DNA of 64,000 nucleotides, from NCBI RefSeq assembly GCF_017354985.1, contig NZ_CP071501.1, positions 2,809,501-2,873,500 on the forward strand. Reading direction: 5' to 3'. Positions within the stretch are counted from its first letter, which is position 1, and each line of letters begins with the position of its first letter. A model generated the notes under the pieces. The model worked only from the letters and a program-made list of their open reading frames with translations, searched no databases and was not told the origin of the DNA. The DNA is from Shewanella cyperi. GTDB taxonomy: Bacteria; Pseudomonadota; Gammaproteobacteria; Enterobacterales; Shewanellaceae. The position numbers and the translations under genes are program-made. Below, piece by piece: positions 1 through 8,042 of the stretch.

Positions 1-1366
1 ACTGTGCCGAAACAAATGGACGCCCTCTATCTGTATATTTTGGCGTCTGGTGAGTACCATCTGTTATCAGTGAACACAGATCTTGCATATATGCAAAAGC
101 CCAACCCTCAGGTATGGGGAAGGGTTTCTCGTCCTCGGTGATGGCGGGGAGCGGTTTGTCTTTTTTGATTTTTTTCTCTTTCACCAAACGCGCTTTTTCG
201 GCGGCGATGCGCTCGAGCAGCTTGGCGGCGGGTTCATAGTCGGGACTGTTTCTCGCCTCGCGGCTGGCTTGGGGCACCAGCTTACCCATGACCGCCAGTT
301 GCAGTATGGTCTGCTTTAAGGCGTCGATGCTGGCTTCGGTGGTAAACAGGGTATCGAAATGGTCGCTAATGCGGGCCCAGTTGGCCATGAAGTCATCGGC
401 AGCAGAATTTATTAGCGAATCCAACAGGACGGTGACCAGCTGCTGGTGGGCCTCGATGCTGGCTTCGGTTTGCTGCTCCAGCTGATCGCATAGCGCCATC
501 AGCTCTTCGACTTTAGCGACGATGCGGTGTTGTTCTTCGAGGGGGGGAACTGGTAGTAGAAGTGTAAGAACTGAACTGGTATTCAATTCAACTTGTTTGG
601 TCGAACCCGATACGAGAGATTTCTCATGATCCGGTTCTATTCTACTTTGAATGCCAGGGGCTGCAACATAACACTTTAAAAAGTCCGAACTAACGCCCAA
701 TGGCCTAATTACAGTGACGTGCGAGTCGGCAACGATCTTTGCGCCAAGTGTATCCTTCAGCACATTTATTCGACCTACGGTACCCGTTCCCGTGGAGTTC
801 CACAATAAATCGCCTGATTGTAAAAAACGCTCTTCTTGATAACCACCTAATGAAGAGTCCTCAATGAATCTCGCTTGTGAAATATCAAAACCTGACCATT
901 GAATACACTTCTGAGAAACCACCTTGACCACACCACAGTCAGCATACGATGGTCCTTTGCCTCGTTGAATATATGAGCTTAGAGACTGAAAGTGACACCA
1001 CTCCCATCCCTCCGGCAGCGCAAACGGCTTCTCGTCTTCACCAATTTCTGGCAACGCCTTGGGCTTTTTGACCTTGCCTTCTTTCACCAACTGCGCCTTT
1101 TCAGCAGCAATCCGCTCAAGCAGCTCAGACGCTGGCTCGTCCGTTGGATCCTGAGGCACCAGCTTGCCACGCACGGCCAGCTCCAAAATCAGCTCGCGCA
1201 GCTTTTTGATACCGTAAAGATCGATTTTCTTGCCACTGCCACGGCCGGAGGCGGACTTGGCTTGAATAGCAGAAGTCCAGATATCGATATGGTCGATAAT
1301 TGCTCCTGCATGATCGACATTCACGCCATCCATGGCGCTCGCAGTTATAAGCTTCTCGACTGACAT
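1..1366 (-). CDS. hsdS: Type I restriction-modification specificity subunit HsdS (3' end outside window)
   Basis: HsdS gives a type I restriction enzyme its DNA target: two target-recognition domains (TRDs) each read half of a split site, and the subunit assembles with two HsdM and two HsdR. I translated about 455 residues. The conserved block with motif ERIAAEKAQLVKE near residue 84 is repeated near residue 384 as ERIAAEKARLVKE, and each is followed by PEGW, the usual entrance to a TRD. TRD1 covers roughly residues 105-270 and ends at PLEEQHRIV (about 274), which starts the central helical spacer. TRD2 is cut by the window edge after about 40 residues. The ATG at 1366-1364 overlaps the hsdM stop as TGATG, so translation is probably coupled. 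Family assignment is firm; target sequence cannot be inferred. Confidence 0.93.
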   Translation of the reverse strand, partial: MSVEKLITASAMDGVNVDHAGAIIDHIDIWTSAIQAKSASGRGSGKKIDLYGIKKLRELILELAVRGKLVPQDPTDEPASELLERIAAEKAQLVKEGKVKKPKALPEIGEDEKPFALPEGWEWCHFQSLSSYIQRGKGPSYADCGVVKVVSQKCIQWSGFDISQARFIEDSSLGGYQEERFLQSGDLLWNSTGTGTVGRINVLKDTLGAKIVADSHVTVIRPLGVSSDFLKCYVAAPGIQSRIEPDHEKSLVSGSTKQVELNTSSVLTLLLPVPPLEEQHRIVAKVEELMALCDQLEQQTEASIEAHQQLVTVLLDSLINSAADDFMANWARISDHFDTLFTTEASIDALKQTILQLAVMGKLVPQASREARNSPDYEPAAKLLERIAAEKARLVKEKKIKKDKPLPAITEDEKPFPIPEGWAFAYMQDLCSLITDGTHQTPKYTDRGRPFVSAQ

Positions 1367-2841
1367 CAGTTGAACTCTCCTTGAGTGCCGGAGCTGAGCG
1401 CCTTACCGAGAATGTCTTTCAGCTGGGTGCGCAGCGCGCTTATCTCCTGCTGCTGGGCGGCAAAGCGGGCGAGCAGTTCATCTGGGTCATGGCTTTCGAC
1501 CTCACCGACATGGGGGTTTTTGATGTCGAGATTGAAGTTACGCTCGATAAGGGTGTCGATGCTGACCTTCCAGGCGTGCTCATTCTCGACCCGGGCGGCA
1601 AAACCGTCGGCCTCGTCGCCCCACCACTGGATTTCGGCTTCAAACTCTTCAAACTTCATCGGCTTGGTTTTGCTGTAATTTTTAACGCCGTCCGGATAGG
1701 GGTGCTCGTAGAACCAGACGTCTTTGGTGGGCGCTCCCTTGGTGAAGAACAGGATATTGGTTTTGATGCCGGTGTAGGGGTTAAACACGCCGTTTGGCAG
1801 GCGCACTATGGTGTGCAGGTTACAGCTGTCACAGAGCAGCTTTTTGATTTTGGTTTTAACGCCTTCGCCAAATAGGGTGCCGTCCGGCAGGACCACTGCG
1901 GCGCGGCCCTTGTCAGCCAAGACTTCGATAATGAGCTGCAGGAACAGATCGGCGGTTTCGCGGGTTTGCATGTCGGCCGGGAAGTTCTTTTCGATGCCAT
2001 CTTCTTCGGTGCCGCCAAAGGGCGGGTTGGTGATGATGACATCGACATCGTTATCCCAGCTGGATAGCGGCTGGCTTAAGGTATTGCCGTGTTTGATTTG
2101 CACCGGAACCTCGATGCCGTGCAGCAGCATGTTGGTGGTACACAGGAGGTGCGGCAGCTGCTTTTTCTCAACGCCGTGGATTTGCTGCTGCAGTAACTGA
2201 TGCTCGGCGGCGGTATTTACCTGGGCTTTAAGGTGCTCGACCGCGCAGGCGAGAAAGCCGCCGGTGCCGCAGGCCGGGTCCATGATTTTTTCGCCAAGCT
2301 GTGGGTTAATGCGATTGACCATAAACTTGGTGACGGCGCGAGGGGTATAGAACTCACCGGCATTACCGGCGCTTTGCAAGTCGCGCAGGATTTGCTCGTA
2401 GATGTCGCCAAACAGGTGGCGTTCGCTGGAGTCGGTAAAATCGACCTCGTTGAGCTTGTTGATCACCTGGCGCAGCAGAGTGCCGTTTTTCATGTAGTTG
2501 AAGGCATCGCTGAAGGCTTCTTTAACCACATAACCGCGGGGGTTGGTGTCTTTGGGGGCGGTTAAGTTTTTCAGGTCTACAAACAGCTCGTTGTTGATGA
2601 ATTCCAGCAGTTCATCGCCGGTAATGCCTTCTTTGTCTTCGGCCCAGTTACGCCACAGATACTCGCTGGGGATGGGTAAGCGGTAGTCGTCCTGCTCAAA
2701 TTCCAGTTCCTGCTCCTGGGCATCAAATATCTTGAGAAACAGCAGCCATGAAAGCTGACCGAGGCGCTGGGCATCACCATCGACGCCGGCATCTTTGCGC
2801 ATGATGTCCTGGATGGATTTAATAACGGAACTGATGGACAT
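1366..2841 (-). CDS. hsdM: Type I restriction-modification methyltransferase subunit HsdM
   Basis: N6-adenine DNA methyltransferase subunit, which modifies host DNA with HsdS and forms the restriction complex with HsdR. 491 residues. An N-terminal helical HsdM domain (about 1-130) precedes the methylase core with SAM-binding motif I DPACGTGGF near residue 187 and catalytic motif NPPFGG near residue 270. I chose the ATG at 2841 (MSISSVIKSIQDIM), which begins exactly where HsdM proteins usually start and has AGAGAT upstream; an in-frame start at 2991 would add 50 residues with no family character. It is the first gene of an hsdM-hsdS pair. hsdR lies 1.46 kb upstream on the same strand with four small genes between, so hsdM probably has its own promoter. 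Confidence 0.95.
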   Translation of the reverse strand: MSISSVIKSIQDIMRKDAGVDGDAQRLGQLSWLLFLKIFDAQEQELEFEQDDYRLPIPSEYLWRNWAEDKEGITGDELLEFINNELFVDLKNLTAPKDTNPRGYVVKEAFSDAFNYMKNGTLLRQVINKLNEVDFTDSSERHLFGDIYEQILRDLQSAGNAGEFYTPRAVTKFMVNRINPQLGEKIMDPACGTGGFLACAVEHLKAQVNTAAEHQLLQQQIHGVEKKQLPHLLCTTNMLLHGIEVPVQIKHGNTLSQPLSSWDNDVDVIITNPPFGGTEEDGIEKNFPADMQTRETADLFLQLIIEVLADKGRAAVVLPDGTLFGEGVKTKIKKLLCDSCNLHTIVRLPNGVFNPYTGIKTNILFFTKGAPTKDVWFYEHPYPDGVKNYSKTKPMKFEEFEAEIQWWGDEADGFAARVENEHAWKVSIDTLIERNFNLDIKNPHVGEVESHDPDELLARFAAQQQEISALRTQLKDILGKALSSGTQGEFN

Positions 2842-3089
2842 AAATGAAATCTCTGAATACCTGAAAATGCTTGGGATAGTAGCAAAATAGTGGCGGCAGT
2901 ACACTGATGCAGACTCGAATTTGGGGATACACAGCAGAAGCTTGGCGATTAAAAAATCAGCTTGCAGCAAGCGGTTAACGCAAGGCTTCACAAAATCTGG
3001 TTATCGCGGCCACAAAGCCTGTGCAAGGGGTAAAACTTTGTGCTTAAATGCGCGCCACAACAACTCATTAACAGGGACGAGAGTGAGCA

Positions 3090-3497
3090 ATGATTATTGA
3101 ATGCCCCCACTGCAAACACGACAACGAAATAGAACAGGCCGAACAAATCCGCTGCATCAAGTGCGAGAAGGACTATAAGGGATTTACCTTTTCAAAGCGC
3201 AAATGGCTTGCCACTGGAACCATTATCGTTGGCGTGGCCTTTGGTATTCATACAGGGAAAGAGCACCTGCTGCACGACAATACCGATCGCTACCCCTTGG
3301 AAGTGGAATATGCCTTTTTAGACAGCTGCGTTAATGCCAGCAATAACCTGCACACCATCAGTGGCTATCAGAATAAACGTGAGCGCTGTGTATGCGCCAT
3401 GACCAAGACGCAAAAGAAAATCAGCTACGCTGAGGCCAGTAAAAATCCAAACAGCTTTAAGGTATTGTTCGAGACTTACGCCCGTAGCTGTAGTTAA
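3090..3497 (+). CDS. Small zinc-ribbon membrane protein of unknown function
   Basis: 135 residues, not recognised. The N-terminus has a four-cysteine zinc ribbon (CPHC near residue 4 and CIKC near residue 22), like zinc-ribbon heads on many small bacterial membrane proteins. A hydrophobic stretch at about 40-55 (WLATGTIIVGVAFGI) could be one transmembrane helix, followed by an extracytoplasmic part containing C-V-C and a C-terminal cysteine. The ATG at 3090 follows GAGTGAGCA. It runs divergently from hsdM and ends just before an intrinsic terminator. It sits inside what would otherwise be one hsdRMS operon, so it is probably inserted cargo. That it is a real gene is likely; any link to restriction is unproven. 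Confidence 0.7.
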   Translation: MIIECPHCKHDNEIEQAEQIRCIKCEKDYKGFTFSKRKWLATGTIIVGVAFGIHTGKEHLLHDNTDRYPLEVEYAFLDSCVNASNNLHTISGYQNKRERCVCAMTKTQKKISYAEASKNPNSFKVLFETYARSCS

Positions 3498-3500
3498 ATA

Positions 3501-3528
3501 AAAAGCCCACCATAAATGGCAGGCTTTT
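3501..3528. terminator. Bidirectional intrinsic terminator
   Basis: The inverted repeat AAAAGCC / GGCTTTT with an inner CCA-TAAA-TGG helix lies between two convergent genes, the zinc-ribbon gene (plus) and the 36-residue gene (minus). A-rich and T-rich flanks make it usable in both directions. Confidence 0.8.
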
Positions 3529-3542
3529 CAGTTCAGCAGTGA

Positions 3543-3653
3543 TTAACGCTTAGGAGTATTACCACGGCCCGGGCCGGACGGATTACCGGTTTTGCTGGGG
3601 TAGTTTGGGTTATTGGCACGTAATGATGGCTTGATAAATTCTACGGCTTTCAT
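3543..3653 (-). CDS. 36-residue Pro/Gly/Asn-rich small protein
   Basis: 36 residues starting MKAVEFIKPSLRANNPN and ending with GPGRGNTPKR, basic and probably disordered. The start is decided by a strong ribosome site, AAGGAGATAACC directly before the ATG at 3653. It lies 10 bases downstream of the SMP-like gene on the same strand, so the two are almost certainly co-transcribed. From memory, short proteins of the form PSxTGNPSGxGRGN often sit beside SMP-domain proteins in bacteria, but I cannot name a function. Confidence 0.72.
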   Translation of the reverse strand: MKAVEFIKPSLRANNPNYPSKTGNPSGPGRGNTPKR

Positions 3654-3663
3654 GGTTATCTCC

Positions 3664-3813
3664 TTATTTACCGGCTTTTTGGTTTTTTGCCGCCGCGCGA
3701 TCGGCGCGTGCTGAGAACGAGTCTTTACCCACCTTACCACCGTTTTGCTTCGCTTCATTTGACTTAATGCGAGCAGCGGCTTCAGGAGTCATTGGGGTTT
3801 TATTGTTGGACAT
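3664..3813 (-). CDS. 49-residue SMP (seed maturation protein)-like small protein
   Basis: 49 residues beginning MSNNKTPMTPEAAARIKS, followed by NGGKVGKDSFSARADRAAA. The pattern TPEAAARIxSxxAKxNGGxVxxxSFxxRAxxAA matches the short bacterial proteins that carry one repeat of the plant seed-maturation (SMP) domain. It should be hydrophilic and natively unfolded or helical. The ATG at 3813 follows AAGGAATTGAAC; a longer reading frame to 3930 has no family match before this ATG. It is the first of two small co-directional genes inserted between hsdR and hsdM. The role is unknown; a stress or protectant role would be guesswork. Confidence 0.78.
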   Translation of the reverse strand: MSNNKTPMTPEAAARIKSNEAKQNGGKVGKDSFSARADRAAAKNQKAGK

Positions 3814-3888
3814 GTTCAATTCCTTATATTGAGTTAATTGGGTGTCTTCGCTAAGACAGGCACAGAATCGCACAGGGACCGGGGACAA

Positions 3889-4272
3889 ATGGGGACAGCG
3901 CAAGAGCAACAAAGACGAAAGCGAAAACAAATTAAAGAAATATTGAACAAGTTACAGCTGAGCATCCCGAACTTTGCCGGACTGGTTTACGAGGCACTTT
4001 ATGTAGACGACTGTGGCGATTTTGGCGTGAGTAATACGGATGAAGAGCGCAAATTTGCAGGAAAAATAAAAAAGCAGCTAAGCCGCTCCACTACCCCCGA
4101 GGCGTTGCTGGATAAATACCTTGAAGTGCTGATCCAGCAGCCGGGTTATGAAGCGTTAAAGCTTGGGTATATTCAGAGCCGCTATGTGCCCCACCCTTGT
4201 TTAAGTGATGAATTAACAGAGGTTATGACCCAGCTTTCTGCCGAGCTGGACACGCGGGCAGAGCTGGATTGA
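3889..4272 (+). CDS. Hypothetical protein, 127 residues
   Basis: 127 residues, not recognised. It begins MGTAQEQQRRKRKQIKEIL with a basic helix and continues with a mixed alpha-helical region rich in acidic residues; no signal peptide or membrane segment is visible. The ATG at 3889 follows CCGGGGAC, a good ribosome site, so I prefer it to the ATG at 3838. The gene ends 30 bases before the convergent hsdR stop codon and is divergent from the SMP-like gene. Its location inside the hsd cluster suggests inserted cargo, but nothing in the sequence ties it to restriction. Confidence 0.6.
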   Translation: MGTAQEQQRRKRKQIKEILNKLQLSIPNFAGLVYEALYVDDCGDFGVSNTDEERKFAGKIKKQLSRSTTPEALLDKYLEVLIQQPGYEALKLGYIQSRYVPHPCLSDELTEVMTQLSAELDTRAELD

Positions 4273-4302
4273 ACCTGAGCAGCAGAGCGTAATGACATAA
4301 CA

Positions 4303-6756
4303 TCAGCCGGCTGACTGATAGATAGCAGCCTCCAGCTCGCTGATGGCCTTTTCGTAATCCGCAGGCGCACCAAAACCCTTTTTAACAATCTCCATGGGGC
4401 GCCCCAGTTCAGTAAAGGGCGCCACCTTCAATACCTGACGGTTTTCAATCTCCTGCACCCCGGCATCGGCATACTTGTCGAGCAGGCTGCTTAGCACTTG
4501 TTGGGCTGTCTCTGAGTATTTGGTGAAGTAATTGCGCTTTTTCACCTGCTCGGCGCGCTCGCGGCGGGTGAGTGGCGGCTGGTCGTAGACCACATGGCAG
4601 ATAAGGTCGAAAGGGTCCATCTCTTTGCCAACCTCTTGCTCGAGCAGCTCCCACACCACGCCCTGATTGGCCAGCTCATCAATCACGGCCTGCTTACGCT
4701 CGGCGCTTTGCCAGCGCCTGACAAACTCATCCATGGAGGCAAACTGCCTGGACAGGGCTTTGCGGGTATAGTCTTTGAACGACTCGGTCACCAGTTTACC
4801 GTCGGTATCGTAGTACTGCACCCGCTCAGCAAGGGTCGTTACTGCCACACCGTTGACATGGTATTTGCGAATTTTGTCTTCGCTGTCCCAGTCATCGCCT
4901 TTGCCCTGGTTGTTTTGTGCAGCGTCAGGCTTATAGCTTGATGGAGGCTCCTGGATGGAGTTGGCATCTATGTCTTCGCCTTCAAACATTGAAGCTGGGT
5001 CTGTAGCTGCCGAATCAACATCATCTTCCGAAATACCGTTTAAGCCTTCTTCGGTGTCGAAGTCTTCCGGCTTGACCTGCTTAACCCGCTCGGGAGTGCC
5101 GTCGAAGCGCTCATCGGCAAAGAGTTCGGTGGCCTTTTTGAAATCAAGAATGGTGAACCACAGCTTGTTGTATTTATCGTCGATACGGGTGCCACGGCCG
5201 ATGATCTGCTTGAACTTGGTCATGGATTGGATGGATTGGTCGAGCACCACCAGCTTACAGGTTTTGGCGTCCACGCCTGTGGTCATCAGCTCGGAGGTTG
5301 TGGCAATGACCGGATAGGCTTTTTTGGGGTTGATGAAGTTATCAAGCTGGCCCTTGCCGATTTCATCATCGCCGGTGATTTTCATCACGTACTTGTCGTT
5401 TTTAGCCACCTGTTCGGGATTGAGGTTTACCAACGCCCGGCGCATACGCTCGGCATGATCGATGTCATTACAAAAGACGATGGTTTTTGCCATGGGATCG
5501 GTGCGCTTCAAATACTGGGTGACGGTTTTGGCCACCAGCTCAGTACGCTCATCAATGACAAGGGTGCGGTCCATGTCCTTTTGGTTGTAGATACGGTCTT
5601 CGATTTCGTGCCCGGCTTTATCCAGCTGACCTTTGCTTGGCCGCCAGCCCTGCACATCCACATCGATATCGACACGGATCACCTTGTAAGGCGCAAGGAA
5701 GCCATCCTCAATGCCCTGCTTGAGAGAATAGGTATAAACCGGGTCGCCAAAGTATTCGGTGTTGGAAACTTCGTCGGTTTCTTTTGGGGTGGCGGTAAGG
5801 CCAATTTGGGTGGCGCCTGAGAAATACTCGAGTATTTCACGCCAGGCGCTGTCTTCAGCGGCGCTGCCACGGTGACACTCGTCTACAACGATGAGGTCAA
5901 AGAAATCCGGTGCCACTTGCTTGTAGGCCTTTTGATGTTCTTCAGGCCCGGTGAGCGCCTGATAGAGCGCGAGATGAATTTCATAGGCCGGATCGACGGT
6001 TCTGCCGGTAACCTTGGTCATGGCCGGACCGAAGGGCTGAAAGTCGTTGGTTTTGGTTTGATCGACCAAAATGTTGCGGTCGGCAAGAAACAGGATCCGC
6101 TTTTTGGCGCGGGATTTCCACAAACGCCAGATGATTTGAAAGGCGGTGTAGGTTTTACCTGTGCCTGTTGCCATCACCAGCAGCACCCTGTCCTGTCCTG
6201 CGGCAACTGCCTCTACGGTTTTGTTGATGGCCTGCAGTTGATAATAGCGGGGTGATTTGCCACTACTGTCGGGATGATACTCCTGGGTGATAACCGGCAG
6301 ATGCTCTGTTTTGTAGCCTTTCCAGGTGCAGTATTTGTCCCAAAGCTGCGCCGGAGTGGGGAAGTCTTCCAGAGTGATGGTAGTTTCGAGGGCCGAGGAA
6401 TTGGTTTTATCGTGGAAGACAAAACCGTCGCCGTTAGAGGCAAATATGAAGGGCACTTCCAACAAGGCAGCATAATCCAGCCCCTGCTGCATCCCCTTGC
6501 CGATTTCGTGCTTATTGGCTTTGGCCTCGATTACCGCAAGCGGCATTGAGGGCTTGTGATACAGCACAATATCGGCAGATTTTACTTTCCGCCTGGCGGC
6601 TGCCTGACCACGCACAATAACCTTGCCATCACGCAGTTTTACCTCTTGGCGGATTTGCGTCATATCGTTCCAACCGGCTTGCTTGACGGCCGGCAAGATG
6701 AACTTGGAAATGATATCGGCTTCGGTTAATGAGGCTTTGTGCATGATGGCATCCAC
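4303..6756 (-). CDS. hsdR: Type I restriction enzyme restriction/translocation subunit HsdR
   Basis: The motor and nuclease subunit: after HsdM-HsdS binds an unmethylated site it pulls DNA past the complex and cuts at a distance. 817 residues. An N-terminal PD-(D/E)xK nuclease domain has D62 and E78-x-K80 in AVIEAKAN. The superfamily-2 helicase core follows: Walker A MATGTGKT near 195, DECH near 290, GLTATP near 318 and the arginine motif [10 protein letters not shown] near 515, then a helical C-terminal domain that binds the methylase. All key residues are present, so the enzyme looks intact. The start is either M1 (6756) or M5 (6744). Unusually, hsdR is 1.46 kb upstream of hsdM with unrelated genes between. 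Confidence 0.95.
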   Translation of the reverse strand: MDAIMHKASLTEADIISKFILPAVKQAGWNDMTQIRQEVKLRDGKVIVRGQAAARRKVKSADIVLYHKPSMPLAVIEAKANKHEIGKGMQQGLDYAALLEVPFIFASNGDGFVFHDKTNSSALETTITLEDFPTPAQLWDKYCTWKGYKTEHLPVITQEYHPDSSGKSPRYYQLQAINKTVEAVAAGQDRVLLVMATGTGKTYTAFQIIWRLWKSRAKKRILFLADRNILVDQTKTNDFQPFGPAMTKVTGRTVDPAYEIHLALYQALTGPEEHQKAYKQVAPDFFDLIVVDECHRGSAAEDSAWREILEYFSGATQIGLTATPKETDEVSNTEYFGDPVYTYSLKQGIEDGFLAPYKVIRVDIDVDVQGWRPSKGQLDKAGHEIEDRIYNQKDMDRTLVIDERTELVAKTVTQYLKRTDPMAKTIVFCNDIDHAERMRRALVNLNPEQVAKNDKYVMKITGDDEIGKGQLDNFINPKKAYPVIATTSELMTTGVDAKTCKLVVLDQSIQSMTKFKQIIGRGTRIDDKYNKLWFTILDFKKATELFADERFDGTPERVKQVKPEDFDTEEGLNGISEDDVDSAATDPASMFEGEDIDANSIQEPPSSYKPDAAQNNQGKGDDWDSEDKIRKYHVNGVAVTTLAERVQYYDTDGKLVTESFKDYTRKALSRQFASMDEFVRRWQSAERKQAVIDELANQGVVWELLEQEVGKEMDPFDLICHVVYDQPPLTRRERAEQVKKRNYFTKYSETAQQVLSSLLDKYADAGVQEIENRQVLKVAPFTELGRPMEIVKKGFGAPADYEKAISELEAAIYQSAG

Positions 6757-7214
6757 TATCGTCCATGGGTTGGAATGTGTTTGGATTCTCGCACAAAGTT
6801 GCAGACTCAGGTAGCCGTAAACCTGAGTTATTTGACCTAAGACAATGGGATAGGATTATCCAGGTGAATACCAGCTTGCGCAGTCGATTGCGAATGCGTG
6901 TAGACCGGGCGCAGCCACTCATGGGGAAAATTAATACACGTCATCACTTGGAAGCGGCAAATGAAAAGAATTGACTCAGAGAGAATGCCAAATTAGATTG
7001 AATCGGAACACCAAACCGCGATTCACCAGTGTGAGACTGAATTGGCATTTATGGAGAGTATGGGAAGAGCCCGAAATCCAGGCTTGGCCGCTTTGCCATG
7101 GACTATAGCAAGAAGCTTAGTTGTGAATCCTGATTGAAAGCGTCCCATAAGGGAGCTTTCGCCACCGTTTGAGCAGCCATGAGCCGACGGGGGCATCTAT
7201 TCAGGATCATAATT
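6757..7214. other. Intergenic region upstream of hsdR and the PD-(D/E)xK gene
   Basis: This 458-base divergent region must hold the hsdR promoter and that of the plus-strand gene at 7215. It contains one clear palindrome (6805-6828, listed separately). No open frame here has a ribosome site or protein-like composition. Confidence 0.5.
6805..6828. promoter_or_regulatory. 8-bp inverted repeat upstream of hsdR, possible operator
   Basis: ACTCAGGT (6805-6812) and ACCTGAGT (6821-6828) are perfect inverted repeats separated by 8 bases, 49 bases upstream of the hsdR ATG. The geometry suits a dimeric regulator; an RNA hairpin in the hsdR leader is the alternative. Confidence 0.4.
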
Positions 7215-7607
7215 ATGCCTATCAAACAAACCTCTACCCCACCAAAAACCGCTCAGTTTTTCAAAAGTGTATCCTATGAGACGTTGACTGCATCTTGGCT
7301 TCAAGCTGATGGCTGGGAAGTCTTTATGCCCCTTACCGATCATGGCAGCAAGACTGACCTACTCATTTCAGATGGGCTGCAGTTTTACCGAATTCAGGTC
7401 AAATCACTGCAAACCAATGATGAAAATGTGCTGGTGGACGCGCAGTGGCCCAAGGATAAAATTGACTATGTGCTTTACTTCTCCCGCCCTGGCAATTGGG
7501 GCTATATCACGCCGCCTTTTCAAGGGCGGGTAAAGCTCAACCGTAAAGGGCATGTGCGATTCCACCAGCACCCCAAAAACTTCAACTCAGCCTTTGCGAA
7601 GATTTGA
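7215..7607 (+). CDS. Small PD-(D/E)xK nuclease-like protein
   Basis: 130 residues starting MPIKQTSTPPKTAQFFK. The pattern E22 ... D48 ... QVK (61-63), with the strand arrangement TDLLISDGLQFYRIQVKS, fits a minimal PD-(D/E)xK fold such as the group I intron-type endonuclease family (PF11645-like). The usual E/D of the E-x-K element is Q, seen in some active members. The ATG at 7215 follows AGGATCATAATT; a longer frame from 7179 lacks a ribosome site. It stands alone between hsdR and the AAA-WYL operon, before the left flanking repeat. It could be a restriction-type nuclease or a repair-type relative; the family call is moderate and activity is inferred. Confidence 0.65.
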   Translation: MPIKQTSTPPKTAQFFKSVSYETLTASWLQADGWEVFMPLTDHGSKTDLLISDGLQFYRIQVKSLQTNDENVLVDAQWPKDKIDYVLYFSRPGNWGYITPPFQGRVKLNRKGHVRFHQHPKNFNSAFAKI

Positions 7608-7650
7608 TTCCACTCCAGCCAAGCAGGCCTGATTGACATGATCAGGCTTG

Positions 7651-7687
7651 TTTGGATACACGTTTAGATACATGGATAAAATCTGAA
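7651..7687 (+). repeat. Left copy of 37-bp flanking direct repeat
   Basis: It aligns without gaps to 13291-13327, 29 of 37 positions identical, including the shared end AAAATCTGAA and two internal AGATACA/GGATACA units. The pair brackets the AAA-WYL operon and resembles att-type sites left by a tyrosine recombinase, though no integrase gene is present. Confidence 0.55.
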
Positions 7688-7979
7688 ATCCGAGGCATTC
7701 AATTTATTCAGTAAGTTGCACAGCCAAATCAGAAGAAGCTGGAGCTGGAAGGTCGATTGACAGCCGAGCCATATGGCAGGGGTCAAGGCTGTGATGACCT
7801 GTGCCGATAGAAGCAGTGACCTCTCCGCCGGATCTGAGTCTATATCATCAACAACGCCACTTGAGTCTGAGTTCTATCAGATATCTCCCTTCTGCCATCG
7901 GAATCTTTCCCTGTTGCTTGTCCTTAACCAACTTTGTTCCTGAGACCTAAGAGCTATAGCGTCCATTGCCCTCACTTAT

Positions 7980-8000
7980 TAGCTTCATTTTTTGAAGCCA
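7980..8000. promoter_or_regulatory. Palindromic operator, copy 1 (upstream of the AAA ATPase gene)
   Basis: TAGCTTCA, five bases, TGAAGCCA, 42 bases before the ATG at 8043. The same palindrome, in perfect form, recurs at 11171-11191 inside the operon. A likely binding site for the operon's own WYL regulator. Confidence 0.6.
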
Positions 8001-8042
8001 TGTGCAGGTACAGTTCAGATCAAACTACCAGGAGGTCAGCCT

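Larger units (their letters stand above)
7608..8042. other. Intergenic region before the AAA-WYL operon
   Basis: This 435-base region holds a hairpin at 7627-7647 (GCCTGAT / ATCAGGC followed by TTGTTT, a possible terminator for the gene at 7215), the left 37-bp repeat, and the palindrome at 7980-8000. No convincing protein-coding frame. Confidence 0.5.

Noticed and set aside
7992..8042. Longer N-terminus of the AAA ATPase from a TTG at 7992
   Set aside because: The TTG lies inside the palindrome at 7980-8000 and has no ribosome site; the ATG at 8043 has a perfect AGGAGGT.
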